A DNA stretch of 10,114 nucleotides from Actinomycetes bacterium (GCA_029263035.1 JAJCYF010000251.1:1-10114); one strand, 5' to 3'; numbered from the stretch's first letter, positions 1-6,057 are shown. Notes: generated by a model from the sequence alone, not told the origin. A program made the numbers and translations.

Positions 1-234
1 CCGGCACTCCAACCGGACCCCGCTCCGGTGCCACCCGCTCCCGCTCCGGCTCCTCCGCCGGTTCCGCCCCAAGGCGCCTCCGGTTGCGACCCTTCCTATC
101 CCGGGGTATGCATCCCCCCGGGTCCGCCGGACCTCGACTGCCCGCAGATCGCCCACCGCCGGTTCCAGGTGCTCGCGCCCGATCCCCACCGCTTTGACTC
201 AGACCAGGACGGGATCGGCTGCGAAAGCGGTTGA
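1..234 (+). CDS. C-terminal fragment of a proline-rich protein with an excalibur-type calcium-binding tail (5' end outside window)
   Basis: The frame is open from the left edge to the TGA at 232-234, so only the last 77 residues are visible. They begin with a Pro/Ala/Val linker (about residues 1-27) of the kind that separates a secreted or surface domain from its tail. A Cys-containing segment follows (CDPSYPGVCIPPGPPDLDC), and the protein ends in the excalibur-like motif D-S-D-Q-D-G-I-G-C-E, with Asp residues spaced as in a calcium-binding loop. In Actinobacteria this tail commonly follows a thermonuclease (SNase-like) domain or other extracytoplasmic enzyme. That would suggest an exported nuclease, but the catalytic domain is outside the window, so the function is inferred only from the tail. 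An internal ATG at 28 is not needed, because the linker continues upstream. The gene converges on the DUF488 gene with 22 nt between the stops. Confidence 0.75.
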   Translation, partial: PALQPDPAPVPPAPAPAPPPVPPQGASGCDPSYPGVCIPPGPPDLDCPQIAHRRFQVLAPDPHRFDSDQDGIGCESG

Positions 235-256
235 GCAGGTAGCGGTAGACGGCGGG

Positions 257-793
257 TCAGTTTTCCGCAGTTCCGTCGTAAGCCAACAACCCCTGCTCGT
301 CCACCCGGGCGATGCCGCTGAAGCGGTGGGGCCGGGGCTCCCCCATCCCGAGGTGCAGCACCTGCATCTCCTCCGCCACCAGGGCATCGGCGATAAGTCT
401 TCGATGACACCTCCACCACAGGGTCTCGGCACACATGATCACCGTCGGGCGATCGACCGCAGCGTCCATCAACCGGCGCAGTGCCTCGCGGAATTCCGGG
501 CCATCCATGTGCGCCGCGTAGGCACGGAAGGCTTCGTTCTCCCAGGCCCCGTGACGCCGCAGCGATGCCTGCTCCGCCTTACGGCGGCCCCCCATGCTCG
601 AACCCCACCATTGGTAGTCGATGCCGTGACCGGTCAAAAACGCGCCGAGTGCTCCCCGGCCGAAGTGTGGATGCCGCTTGGAGCCGGGGTACCGGCGGAC
701 ATCCACCAGCAGTTCGATCCCCGCCTGCGCCAGCACCGTCAGGAACTCCTCCTCGGAGCGGGCGCCGTGACCGACGGTGTAAACCGGGTGCAT
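257..793 (-). CDS. DUF488 family protein
   Basis: This 178-aa protein has DUF488 family features. The N-terminal strand YTVGHG (residues 5-10) is followed by the segment ELLVDVRRYPGSKRHPHF. Further on is the conserved MCAETLWWRCHRRLIAD block, equivalent to the family's 'CaE..p..CHR..ia' signature with a Cys-x-Glu and a Cys-His-Arg. The length is close to the family norm, so the protein appears complete. DUF488 has no firmly established biochemical role. The conserved Cys/His/Arg residues suggest a catalytic or ligand-binding site, but I do not assign a reaction. The ATG at 791-793 is well placed because the family begins within a few residues of the YT.GH motif. No convincing Shine-Dalgarno sequence precedes it. 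The gene lies 36 nt after the ABC permease on the same strand and may be the last gene of the sigma-factor operon or a separately transcribed gene. Confidence 0.85.
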   Translation of the reverse strand: MHPVYTVGHGARSEEEFLTVLAQAGIELLVDVRRYPGSKRHPHFGRGALGAFLTGHGIDYQWWGSSMGGRRKAEQASLRRHGAWENEAFRAYAAHMDGPEFREALRRLMDAAVDRPTVIMCAETLWWRCHRRLIADALVAEEMQVLHLGMGEPRPHRFSGIARVDEQGLLAYDGTAEN

Positions 794-829
794 ACCGAAT
801 AGGTAAACACAGCCCCCCGGCTCCTGCAG

Positions 830-1687
830 CTAAATCTCGCGGTGGCGAAAGCTGCGGATGGCCAGCGCCAGGATCCCGACTATCCAAGCCCCCGTCCAGG
901 CGACGTACGCAGCCGACGGGGGGCTGAGCGAGAAGAAGGGGAAGTTGCCGATCCCGTCCGCTCCCTGGGCCCGGGCCATGGCAATAAGGGCTGCCGGCTC
1001 CAGGCTGTAGACCGCTCCTTTCCACATGCCGTCGGTGGGCAGCAGCATCCGGGTTATCGTCCCGCCGGTGATCAGGGCGTCGACGTTGAACTGCCGGCCG
1101 AGCGAGACGGCCACTCCGCCCATCCAGGCCAGCATGAACCCGCCCAGGACGATCACCCCACCCGCGATGGGCGCCATCCGGGTGGAGACCAGCAGCGCCA
1201 GGCTGAGGATCACCACGGTCTCCGCCACCATGAACCCGATGAACATCAGCGGATGCGGGGGGGTGTAACCGGTGGTCAGGTTGACCACAACGAACTCGGC
1301 GAGGCTCGCCACGGTCACGTAGGTCGCGGTCAGTACGACCAGGCCCACCCACTTGCCCAGCAGGAACTGGGCCCGGCTGACCGGCCGGGTGAGGATGGCC
1401 AGGGCGGTCCCAGTCTCCATCTCCCCGGCGATCGAGGGGACGGTGATGAACACCGCGCTCAGCGCCAGCACGAAGCTGTAGGCGAACATGATCAGGATGA
1501 GAATGAACGAGGTCGCCTGCAGGATGTCTGACTCCGACTGTCCCTTCATCCCGGTTTCAACCAGCCGGTTGAGCCCAATGGCGCTGAGCACCAGCACCAG
1601 CAGGGTCAGGCCGCCCAGGACCCAGATCAGCTTTTTGCGGACCGCCTCCCGCATGGTCAGCTTGGCGAAGAGCAGGATCTTTTTCAC
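830..1687 (-). CDS. ABC-2 type transporter permease subunit
   Basis: This 285-aa integral membrane protein starts at GTG 1687-1685. It begins with a short basic cytoplasmic stretch (VKKILLFAKLTMREAVRKK), then shows about six hydrophobic segments near residues 18-38, 52-80, 103-128, 137-160, 166-188 and 255-278. Between segments 2 and 3 is the block IAGEMETGTALAILTRPVSR, the typical ABC-2 permease motif (ExxxGT followed by RPVSR) that faces the ATPase. The GTG start overlaps the TGA of the ATPase gene as GTGA (1684-1687), which implies translational coupling and a stoichiometric ATPase-permease pair. The reading frame stays open upstream to 2401, but there it only runs antiparallel-free through the ATPase gene in another frame, so the long version is rejected. 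The substrate cannot be read from sequence. ABC-2 systems of this size export lipids, peptides, antibiotics or assist envelope functions. Confidence 0.9.
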   Translation of the reverse strand: MKKILLFAKLTMREAVRKKLIWVLGGLTLLVLVLSAIGLNRLVETGMKGQSESDILQATSFILILIMFAYSFVLALSAVFITVPSIAGEMETGTALAILTRPVSRAQFLLGKWVGLVVLTATYVTVASLAEFVVVNLTTGYTPPHPLMFIGFMVAETVVILSLALLVSTRMAPIAGGVIVLGGFMLAWMGGVAVSLGRQFNVDALITGGTITRMLLPTDGMWKGAVYSLEPAALIAMARAQGADGIGNFPFFSLSPPSAAYVAWTGAWIVGILALAIRSFRHREI

Positions 1688-2607
1688 GGGCGCTCCAGCA
1701 GCTGGATGAACCGCTCCTCGAGGGTCTGCCGCCCCCGCTCCACCGCGTGGACCCGGGCGCCCAGGCGCACCAGTTCGGCGATCAGATCGGGCACCCGCTC
1801 CGGGGCGACGCCCACCACCGTCAACCATTCGTCGGAGCGGAAGGCCTGTCCGAAGGGAGCGATCGCCTGCATGCCCGCCTCGTCCAGGTCGGTCACCTGG
1901 ATCCGGATCTCTCCGGCCCCCAGCAGCTCGGCCATGGTTCCCTGCGCCACCACCCGCCCCCGGTCGATCACCGCGACCCGATCGCACACCTGCTGGACCT
2001 CGCTGAGCAGGTGTGAGTTCAAAAACACCGTGATCCCCCGGCTGCGCAGCTCGACGATGATGTCGCGCACCTCCTTGCGGCCCACCGGGTCCAGCGCGGA
2101 GGTGGGCTCGTCCAGGAAGACCAGGTCGGGTTTGCCGAGCAGGGACACGCCCAGGCCCAGCCGCTGCTGCATGCCCTTGGAGAAGGTGATGACCTTGTCG
2201 TTGGCCCGGTCCGCCAGGCCGACCAGGACCAGTGCCTGTTCGATCTCGGTCTTGCGCCGGCCCATCGGCACGTCGGCCAGCTCGCAGTGCAGGCGGAGGA
2301 CCTCCACCGCGCTCATCCAGCCCTGGTAGCGAAACAGCTCGGGCAGATACCCGATGCGGCCCCGGGTGGGGACATCGCCCACCGGCTTGCCGAGCAGCCA
2401 CGCCTTACCACTGGTGGGGTTGGACAGCCCGGTCAGAAGTTTGACCGAGGTGGTCTTGCCGGCGCCGTTGGGTCCCAAAAAGCCGAAGATCTCCCCCCGG
2501 GGCACCGTCATCGAAAGGTCGTCGACGGCCCGGACGGCACCGTAGGCCTTGGACAGGCCCACGGTGTGTATCGCCGAATCGATCTCCGGGGAGGTCCCCA
2601 AGGTCAA
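1684..2607 (-). CDS. ABC transporter ATP-binding protein (ABC-2 exporter type)
   Basis: This 307-aa ATPase has all core motifs: Walker A GPNGAGKTT (residues 45-53), signature FSKGMQQRLG (142-151), Walker B DLVFLDEP (161-168) with catalytic Glu, D-loop SALD, and the H-loop His199. The usual Q-loop position carries IGYLPE (85-90), a variant common in the GldA/NosF-like ABC-2 ATPases rather than a defect. Residues from about 232 form an extra C-terminal regulatory-like domain (RIQVTDLDEAG...GARVHAVERGRQTLEERFIQLLE) also typical of this group. The start is TTG at 2607-2605, overlapping the anti-sigma gene's TGA as TTGA (2604-2607). No strong Shine-Dalgarno sequence is present and the next ATG (residue 33) would remove essential strand sequence, so coupled initiation is likely. 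It would energise the permease encoded immediately downstream. Confidence 0.93.
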   Translation of the reverse strand: MTLGTSPEIDSAIHTVGLSKAYGAVRAVDDLSMTVPRGEIFGFLGPNGAGKTTSVKLLTGLSNPTSGKAWLLGKPVGDVPTRGRIGYLPELFRYQGWMSAVEVLRLHCELADVPMGRRKTEIEQALVLVGLADRANDKVITFSKGMQQRLGLGVSLLGKPDLVFLDEPTSALDPVGRKEVRDIIVELRSRGITVFLNSHLLSEVQQVCDRVAVIDRGRVVAQGTMAELLGAGEIRIQVTDLDEAGMQAIAPFGQAFRSDEWLTVVGVAPERVPDLIAELVRLGARVHAVERGRQTLEERFIQLLERP

Positions 2608-3764
2608 CGCATGGAGCGTGCTATTTCCAGCACCCGATCTTCGGTTAGCGGCCCGGCCACTGCCCGGACCACGCCGCCGGTCTGCCAGACCACCCCACTG
2701 CCCACCCCGGTGTTGTCACCGATGGCCAGCCCGGTCACGCCGTTGACATCGACCTGCTTGGAGGTTGCCATGTCGATCGGAATCGGCAGCGGCAGGGTGG
2801 ACTCAGGATCGCCGATCGCCTCGATTTGTGCCTTCAGTCCCGGCGACAGCTTCGGCAGGGTCAAAAGAGCATCCCGGAAATCTGCCACCGACGGGCCGTT
2901 GGAGGAGAGCACCGGCGACTTCATTTGCACGATCATCAGATCGGGCAGGCTGGAAAGCAACCCGGCAAGATCGCCCTGGCCCTCTGCCGCCTTGGCCGCC
3001 TGCTCTGCCGCCGCCTTGCCGGCCGGCAGGTCCTCGGGACCGCCGAAGATCTGCACCGCCATCGGGCCGGCCTCCAGGAACAGGCTGCTGCCGTCGAACT
3101 CCGGCGGAAGCTTGAAGTCTTCGCCCCCGGCCGTGGCTGCCGCCTTGGCGGCGTCGAAGGTGAACGACGCCCGGCCGGTCGTCATGGTGTGGATGCGCTC
3201 GGTTCCGAGCCCCGTGGGCAGGTCGGCCTTCAACAGGTTTAGCCCGGTAATCGAAGCAGCTTCGTCCAGCGTGGCTGCCGGAGCGTCGTCCGGCTCCTGG
3301 ACCACGGCGATGGAGCCGTAGTTTCCAAGGTCCGGCAACGAGTTGAGCGACTCCATGTCCACCGGGACGCCGACCACCTTGTCCGGCTCGAAAATCTTGA
3401 TCAGGTTGCCGGCTACGCCGGTGCCGACCAGCATCAGCCCCATCAGGCCGACCAGCGCCAGGTACAGGGCCGGGCGCATGGTGCGGCGGGAGCGAAGGCG
3501 GCTCCAGCTCCAGTTGGGGCTACCGGTCGATGCGGCCAGCGGGCTCAGTCCCCGGCTTCGCAACCGGCTGAGGGCGGCCTTTGGGTCGGCCGTCACCTTG
3601 CCGGCGCCCTCCATCAAAACCGCAGCCCGGCCGGCGTCGCCGACCACTGCAGCTGCCGTGGTTCGGCACCGTGCACAGGACTCCAGGTGAGCCCGGTCGG
3701 TCTCGGGGAACGACTGGGGCTGGTCCAGCATGCGCCGGAGCGTCCCCTCGGATAGATGTTTCAT
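2604..3764 (-). CDS. Membrane-anchored zinc-finger anti-sigma factor with large extracytoplasmic domain
   Basis: This 386-aa protein has an N-terminal ZAS-type zinc motif H-x3-C-x2-C (His26, Cys30, Cys33, in HLESCARC). One transmembrane helix lies at about residues 98-120 (RPALYLALVGLMGLMLVGTG). The remaining ~265 residues are predicted to lie outside the membrane. This matches single-pass anti-sigma factors that hold an ECF sigma factor at the membrane and release it on an extracytoplasmic signal. The outer domain contains a segment FTFDAAKAAATAGG (201-214), LPPEFDGSSLFLEAGPMAVQIFGG (219-242), an Ala/Lys-rich helix (248-262) and an end containing GVVWQTGGVVRAVAGPL (357-373). I recognise no named sensor domain in it. 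The ATG at 3764-3762 overlaps the sigma stop (ATGA), with a perfect Shine-Dalgarno sequence inside the sigma gene. The signal sensed is unknown. The ABC genes coupled downstream suggest it relates to envelope stress or a transported compound (inference). Confidence 0.85.
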   Translation of the reverse strand: MKHLSEGTLRRMLDQPQSFPETDRAHLESCARCRTTAAAVVGDAGRAAVLMEGAGKVTADPKAALSRLRSRGLSPLAASTGSPNWSWSRLRSRRTMRPALYLALVGLMGLMLVGTGVAGNLIKIFEPDKVVGVPVDMESLNSLPDLGNYGSIAVVQEPDDAPAATLDEAASITGLNLLKADLPTGLGTERIHTMTTGRASFTFDAAKAAATAGGEDFKLPPEFDGSSLFLEAGPMAVQIFGGPEDLPAGKAAAEQAAKAAEGQGDLAGLLSSLPDLMIVQMKSPVLSSNGPSVADFRDALLTLPKLSPGLKAQIEAIGDPESTLPLPIPIDMATSKQVDVNGVTGLAIGDNTGVGSGVVWQTGGVVRAVAGPLTEDRVLEIARSMR

Positions 3765-4243
3765 TCTTGGACCTCCTTGAGCAGCCGGGCTTCCGCCCGG
3801 CGCAACATTGTTCCCACCTGTCCGACTCCAACCCCCAGCGCGGCTGCGGTCTCCGCATAGGTCAGGCCGCTGGATCTCAACGCCAGGACTGCGGCGCTTC
3901 GTTTCGGCATCCGGGCCAGCGCCTCACGGACCATGCGCCGGTCCTCGGAGCGCTCTACCAGCTCATCCGGTCCGGGCGCCGCCTCCGGCGGGCCGGCGTG
4001 GTTCTGCAACTCCCGGCTTTCCCGGCGCTTGCGGCCGCGGATCTGGTTCAACGCCGCGTGGGTGGCTGCCCGGTGAAGCCAGGCCGGGGCGTAATCGGCC
4101 AGCGGTGAGTGCTTGCGCGAGAACTGAAGGAATACCTCCTGCGCTACGTCCTCAGCCTCCGCCTGGTCTCGCAGGACCCGGTTGGCGATTGAGACCACCC
4201 GCTGGTACTCGGCGCTGAAGAGGCGTTCGAATCCGTCCGACAT
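3761..4243 (-). CDS. ECF-type RNA polymerase sigma factor
   Basis: The protein of 160 aa (from ATG 4243-4241) has the two-domain ECF layout. Sigma-2 is at about residues 5-72 (FERLFSAEYQRVVSIANRVLRDQAEAEDVAQEVFLQF, ending in a basic RGRKRRE patch). An acidic/Pro linker (82-100) follows, then sigma-4 at 103-156, with the HTH LTYAETAAALGVGVGQVGTMLRRAEARL. It would direct RNA polymerase to a small regulon when released from the anti-sigma factor encoded next. The frame is also open to a GTG at 4366, which would add 41 residues with no domain resemblance. I prefer the ATG at 4243 because it gives normal ECF length and the family begins there, though its Shine-Dalgarno sequence is weak. The last codons (AAG GAG GTC) serve as the ribosome-binding site of the anti-sigma gene. 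Autoregulation is usual for such pairs but is not shown directly here. Confidence 0.9.
   Translation of the reverse strand: MSDGFERLFSAEYQRVVSIANRVLRDQAEAEDVAQEVFLQFSRKHSPLADYAPAWLHRAATHAALNQIRGRKRRESRELQNHAGPPEAAPGPDELVERSEDRRMVREALARMPKRSAAVLALRSSGLTYAETAAALGVGVGQVGTMLRRAEARLLKEVQE
3771..3778 (-). promoter_or_regulatory. Ribosome-binding site of the anti-sigma gene, embedded in the sigma gene
   Basis: The minus strand reads AAGGAGGT, a perfect anti-16S match, 6 nt before the ATG at 3764. It is formed by the codons Lys-Glu-Val near the sigma factor's C-terminus. It fixes the anti-sigma start and suggests strong, coupled synthesis of the anti-sigma factor relative to its sigma factor. Confidence 0.85.
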
Positions 4244-4338
4244 CGATCTCGACTTCCCGGTTAGACGATGGGAACCTGTGCTTGAAAGAGTTGCCGCGTT
4301 AGCGTCCATACCTCTACAGCACCGCCCAGAGCTGAATT

Positions 4339-4366
4339 GTGACAGCCGATCCCAAAAAGTTGTCAC
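4339..4366. promoter_or_regulatory. Perfect 6-bp inverted repeat GTGACA-N16-TGTCAC in the divergent promoter region
   Basis: The arms are 4339-4344 and 4361-4366, with a 16-nt spacer at 4345-4360. The repeat lies 96-123 bp upstream of the preferred sigma start and about 58-85 bp upstream of the small plus-strand gene, so it could serve either gene. On the minus strand GTGACA resembles a -35 TTGACA (5 of 6), and CACAAT, 19 nt further, resembles a -10 element (4 of 6). It may therefore be a promoter, a regulator-binding palindrome, or both. The spacing of about 22 bp between arm centres equals two helical turns, compatible with a dimeric DNA-binding protein. No function is proven, and 6-bp arms can arise by chance. 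Confidence 0.4.
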
Positions 4367-4412
4367 CCCGCCGTTCTATGTTGGAGGCCACTTCCCAAAG
4401 GCCAAGGATGAC

Positions 4413-4418
4413 GGGAGG
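4413..4418 (+). promoter_or_regulatory. Ribosome-binding site of the 59-aa CxxC protein gene
   Basis: GGGAGG lies 5 nt before the ATG at 4424. This strong, well-spaced Shine-Dalgarno sequence is the main reason to regard the small downstream frame as a real gene. Confidence 0.7.
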
Positions 4419-4423
4419 GTGAG

Positions 4424-4603
4424 ATGGCGGAGTGCAGGACGTGCGGGGCAACCATTGAGGTGCCGGAGGGCTGGTCGGTAGGGCCGGCGGTGCGGCGTCA
4501 CTACTGGGAGGCGCACCCGGAGCGGATGCAGAAGACCCGGGCGGACAAAAAGGCGGAGGAAGCTATCCCCTCGGCGCCCCAGAGCCGGGCGGGGGACCGC
4601 TAG
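4424..4603 (+). CDS. Small CxxC/HxxxxH protein, putative zinc-binding (hypothetical)
   Basis: An ATG frame of 59 codons ends at TAG 4601-4603. The product starts MAECRTCGATIEVPEGWSVG and carries Cys4-x2-Cys7 followed by His26-x4-His31 (in RRHYWEAHPERM). This arrangement resembles a C2H2-type zinc knuckle with a long 18-residue spacer. The C-terminal third is charged and probably disordered (QKTRADKKAEEAIPS...). I recognise no named family. Support for a real gene comes from the strong Shine-Dalgarno sequence, GC-rich third positions like those of its neighbours, and the fact that it fills an otherwise empty gap between divergent and convergent genes. It is transcribed away from the ECF sigma factor and converges on the GroES-like gene with a 4-nt overlap. 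A role in nucleic-acid or protein binding is possible but not shown. Confidence 0.65.
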   Translation: MAECRTCGATIEVPEGWSVGPAVRRHYWEAHPERMQKTRADKKAEEAIPSAPQSRAGDR

Positions 4604-4977
4604 AGGTACAGGCCGGTGGTGCCTTCGGTGCGGCCGGAGGCCACGGCGTGGATGTCGCGCTCTTTGACCACTACGTAGTCTTCGTCCCTGATCTCAAGCT
4701 CGTGGGCGTTCTCGGGGCCGAAAAGTACCAGGTCGCCCACCTCGGCGGTGCGGACCATGGGGCCGACTGCTACCACCTCGCCCCATACCGCCTTCTTGGT
4801 CTCCGAGTCCACGGTGGCCGGGATGAGGATCCCGCCGCGGCTCTTGCGGTCGCCCATCTCCTTGGGGGACATGACCAGGATCCGGTCGGCCGTCATGCGG
4901 ATGGACTGGCGCTGGGGCTCGGCTACCAGCCGGCGGACCGTCCGGGTCTCTGAAACCTTCTTCTCTGCATTGGACAC
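4600..4977 (-). CDS. GroES-like (Cpn10 family) protein, divergent, not linked to groEL
   Basis: This 125-aa protein has a Cpn10 core from about residue 28: ADRILVMSPKE, then the mobile-loop signature SRGGILIP (46-53), GEVVAVGPM, VGDLVLFGPENAHELEIRDEDYVVVKERDIHAV. Cpn10 proteins cap GroEL-type chaperonins, and the hydrophobic GGILIP tripeptide region is what contacts GroEL. Compared with standard bacterial GroES (about 95-100 aa), it has a charged N-terminal extension of about 27 residues and a short tail (ASGRTEGTTGLYL). Its mobile loop appears about 3 residues longer, and the stretch between VGP and VGD is only about 6 residues, so the roof beta-hairpin seems to be missing. No groEL lies in the window. 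Similar stand-alone GroES-like proteins exist in Actinobacteria. The start is GTG 4977-4975 with GAGGT (4984-4988) 6 nt upstream. It follows the sulfotransferase gene by 63 nt. Confidence 0.85.
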   Translation of the reverse strand: MSNAEKKVSETRTVRRLVAEPQRQSIRMTADRILVMSPKEMGDRKSRGGILIPATVDSETKKAVWGEVVAVGPMVRTAEVGDLVLFGPENAHELEIRDEDYVVVKERDIHAVASGRTEGTTGLYL

Positions 4978-5040
4978 GGTTGTACCTCATGAGATCTCGG
5001 GGTCTATTTCAAGGGTACCAAGACGGGCAGCAGAGGTGAT

Positions 5041-6048
5041 CTAGCGCCAGCCATAATCGGTGCCCAGGAACTCGAACAGCTGCCGGTTCAAGGGGGCGAA
5101 AAAGTCCTCCAGAAGCTTTCGGGTTTCGGGCTGCATCGTCCCCGGAACCCCGGCGTTGCGCACCGACAGTTCCACCGGGTCGTAGGCGGGAAGTCCCAAA
5201 AAGTCGTAGACCCGGCACGCCACGCTTCGGGGTTCGGCGAAGAAGTCGTCGGCGTTGATCACCATCATCCGGTCCCGGTCCCAGAACTTGCACATTGTCT
5301 TTAGGAAGGGCAGATAGATGCTGTTCTGAATGAATCCTCCGGTCATTGCGCCGGAAAGAAAGGTAGACCCACTGGTCGCTCCGGAGCGGGCAGCATCCAC
5401 CTCCATGGCCATCAACTCATCGAAGGTTGGGACGCCGGCGGTCATCCGCTGGTCGGCCGATCGGCGGGACAAGAGCATCTCCCACCGCCAGTGGGCGAAG
5501 GTCCGCTCCACCGGGTTGCGGAGGATCAGCACAAACTTAAGGTCCAGGTCCCCGGCGATCCCGGACAACAGGTGGGGGAACATCAGGTTCGGCACCGCAG
5601 GGGCGCAATATCCGGTTACGGCCATTCCGTACTTACCTTCCACCTCCTGCTGCTCTTTCACGCTGGGAAACTGGGAGAAAAGCAGCCTCTTGCTGGCGTA
5701 GCTGCTGACTGCGAACTCCTTGGCCAGCGGCAGTGCCACGCACGGGTGCTGCATGATGTAGTCCGCCAGCAGGGTGGTGCCCGACCGGGCCGCCCCCAGG
5801 CTGATGAACGCCGGGTCCATCCGTTTGCTCTGAAAAAACCTCAGACCCAGCTTCCACTTAGGCGGCAGGTACCAGTAATAGGGCAGGAACTGGCGCTTGA
5901 CCCCCAGCCGGAGCATCGCCAGCGACGCCGGGGGGGTGTCGATGATCTGCCGGTCCAGGGCGCTCGCCTGAGCGATGATCTTGATCTTCTTCGGGTCGGG
6001 GGGGAGGGGGACCATTGACGAACCGGACGGCACAGCTGTCGAATCCAC
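5041..6048 (-). CDS. Sulfotransferase domain protein (PAPS-dependent)
   Basis: This 335-aa protein probably transfers sulfate from PAPS to an unknown hydroxyl or amino acceptor. The 5'-phosphosulfate-binding loop is GAARSGTTLL (residues 85-94; many relatives have Lys where Arg88 is). The 3'-phosphate-binding segment is FVLILRNPVERTFAHWRWE (172-190). Later family-like elements are NSIYLPFLKTMCKFWDRDRMMVINADDFFAEP (242-273) and YDFLGLP (281-287). The conserved Ser eight residues after the Arg of the 3'-phosphate segment is Ala185 here, which could weaken or alter cofactor binding. No signal peptide is evident, so it is likely cytoplasmic. The start is GTG 6048-6046, supported by an AGGAGG 9 nt upstream. 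An internal ATG at residue 12 lacks such a site. The acceptor could be a lipid, glycan or small molecule, and nothing nearby identifies it. Confidence 0.85.
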   Translation of the reverse strand: MDSTAVPSGSSMVPLPPDPKKIKIIAQASALDRQIIDTPPASLAMLRLGVKRQFLPYYWYLPPKWKLGLRFFQSKRMDPAFISLGAARSGTTLLADYIMQHPCVALPLAKEFAVSSYASKRLLFSQFPSVKEQQEVEGKYGMAVTGYCAPAVPNLMFPHLLSGIAGDLDLKFVLILRNPVERTFAHWRWEMLLSRRSADQRMTAGVPTFDELMAMEVDAARSGATSGSTFLSGAMTGGFIQNSIYLPFLKTMCKFWDRDRMMVINADDFFAEPRSVACRVYDFLGLPAYDPVELSVRNAGVPGTMQPETRKLLEDFFAPLNRQLFEFLGTDYGWR

Positions 6049-6057
6049 TTCGCCCGC

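Noticed and set aside
194..802. Plus-strand open frame of 202 codons across the DUF488 gene
   Set aside because: It is the complement shadow of DUF488, which has the family motifs. The plus frame has no recognisable domain.
811..826. GC-rich mini-hairpin AGCC-GGGG-GGCT between the permease and DUF488 genes (minus strand)
   Set aside because: A stem of only about 4 bp without a U tract is too weak to call a terminator.
1688..2401. Upstream extension of the permease frame to 2401
   Set aside because: It runs through the ABC ATPase gene in another frame and reads as Gly/Arg/Pro-rich nonsense. The GTG at 1687 overlaps the ATPase stop and begins a proper permease sequence.
2287..3321. Plus-strand open frame of 344 codons
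   Set aside because: It is antisense to the ATPase start and the anti-sigma gene. It has Ser/Pro/Arg-rich composition with no domain, while both minus-strand genes have clear motifs.
4244..4366. GTG at 4366 as the sigma factor start (41 extra residues)
   Set aside because: The extra residues resemble no sigma region, and the start would place the inverted repeat and likely promoter inside the gene. It is still possible, because the ATG at 4243 has only a weak Shine-Dalgarno sequence.
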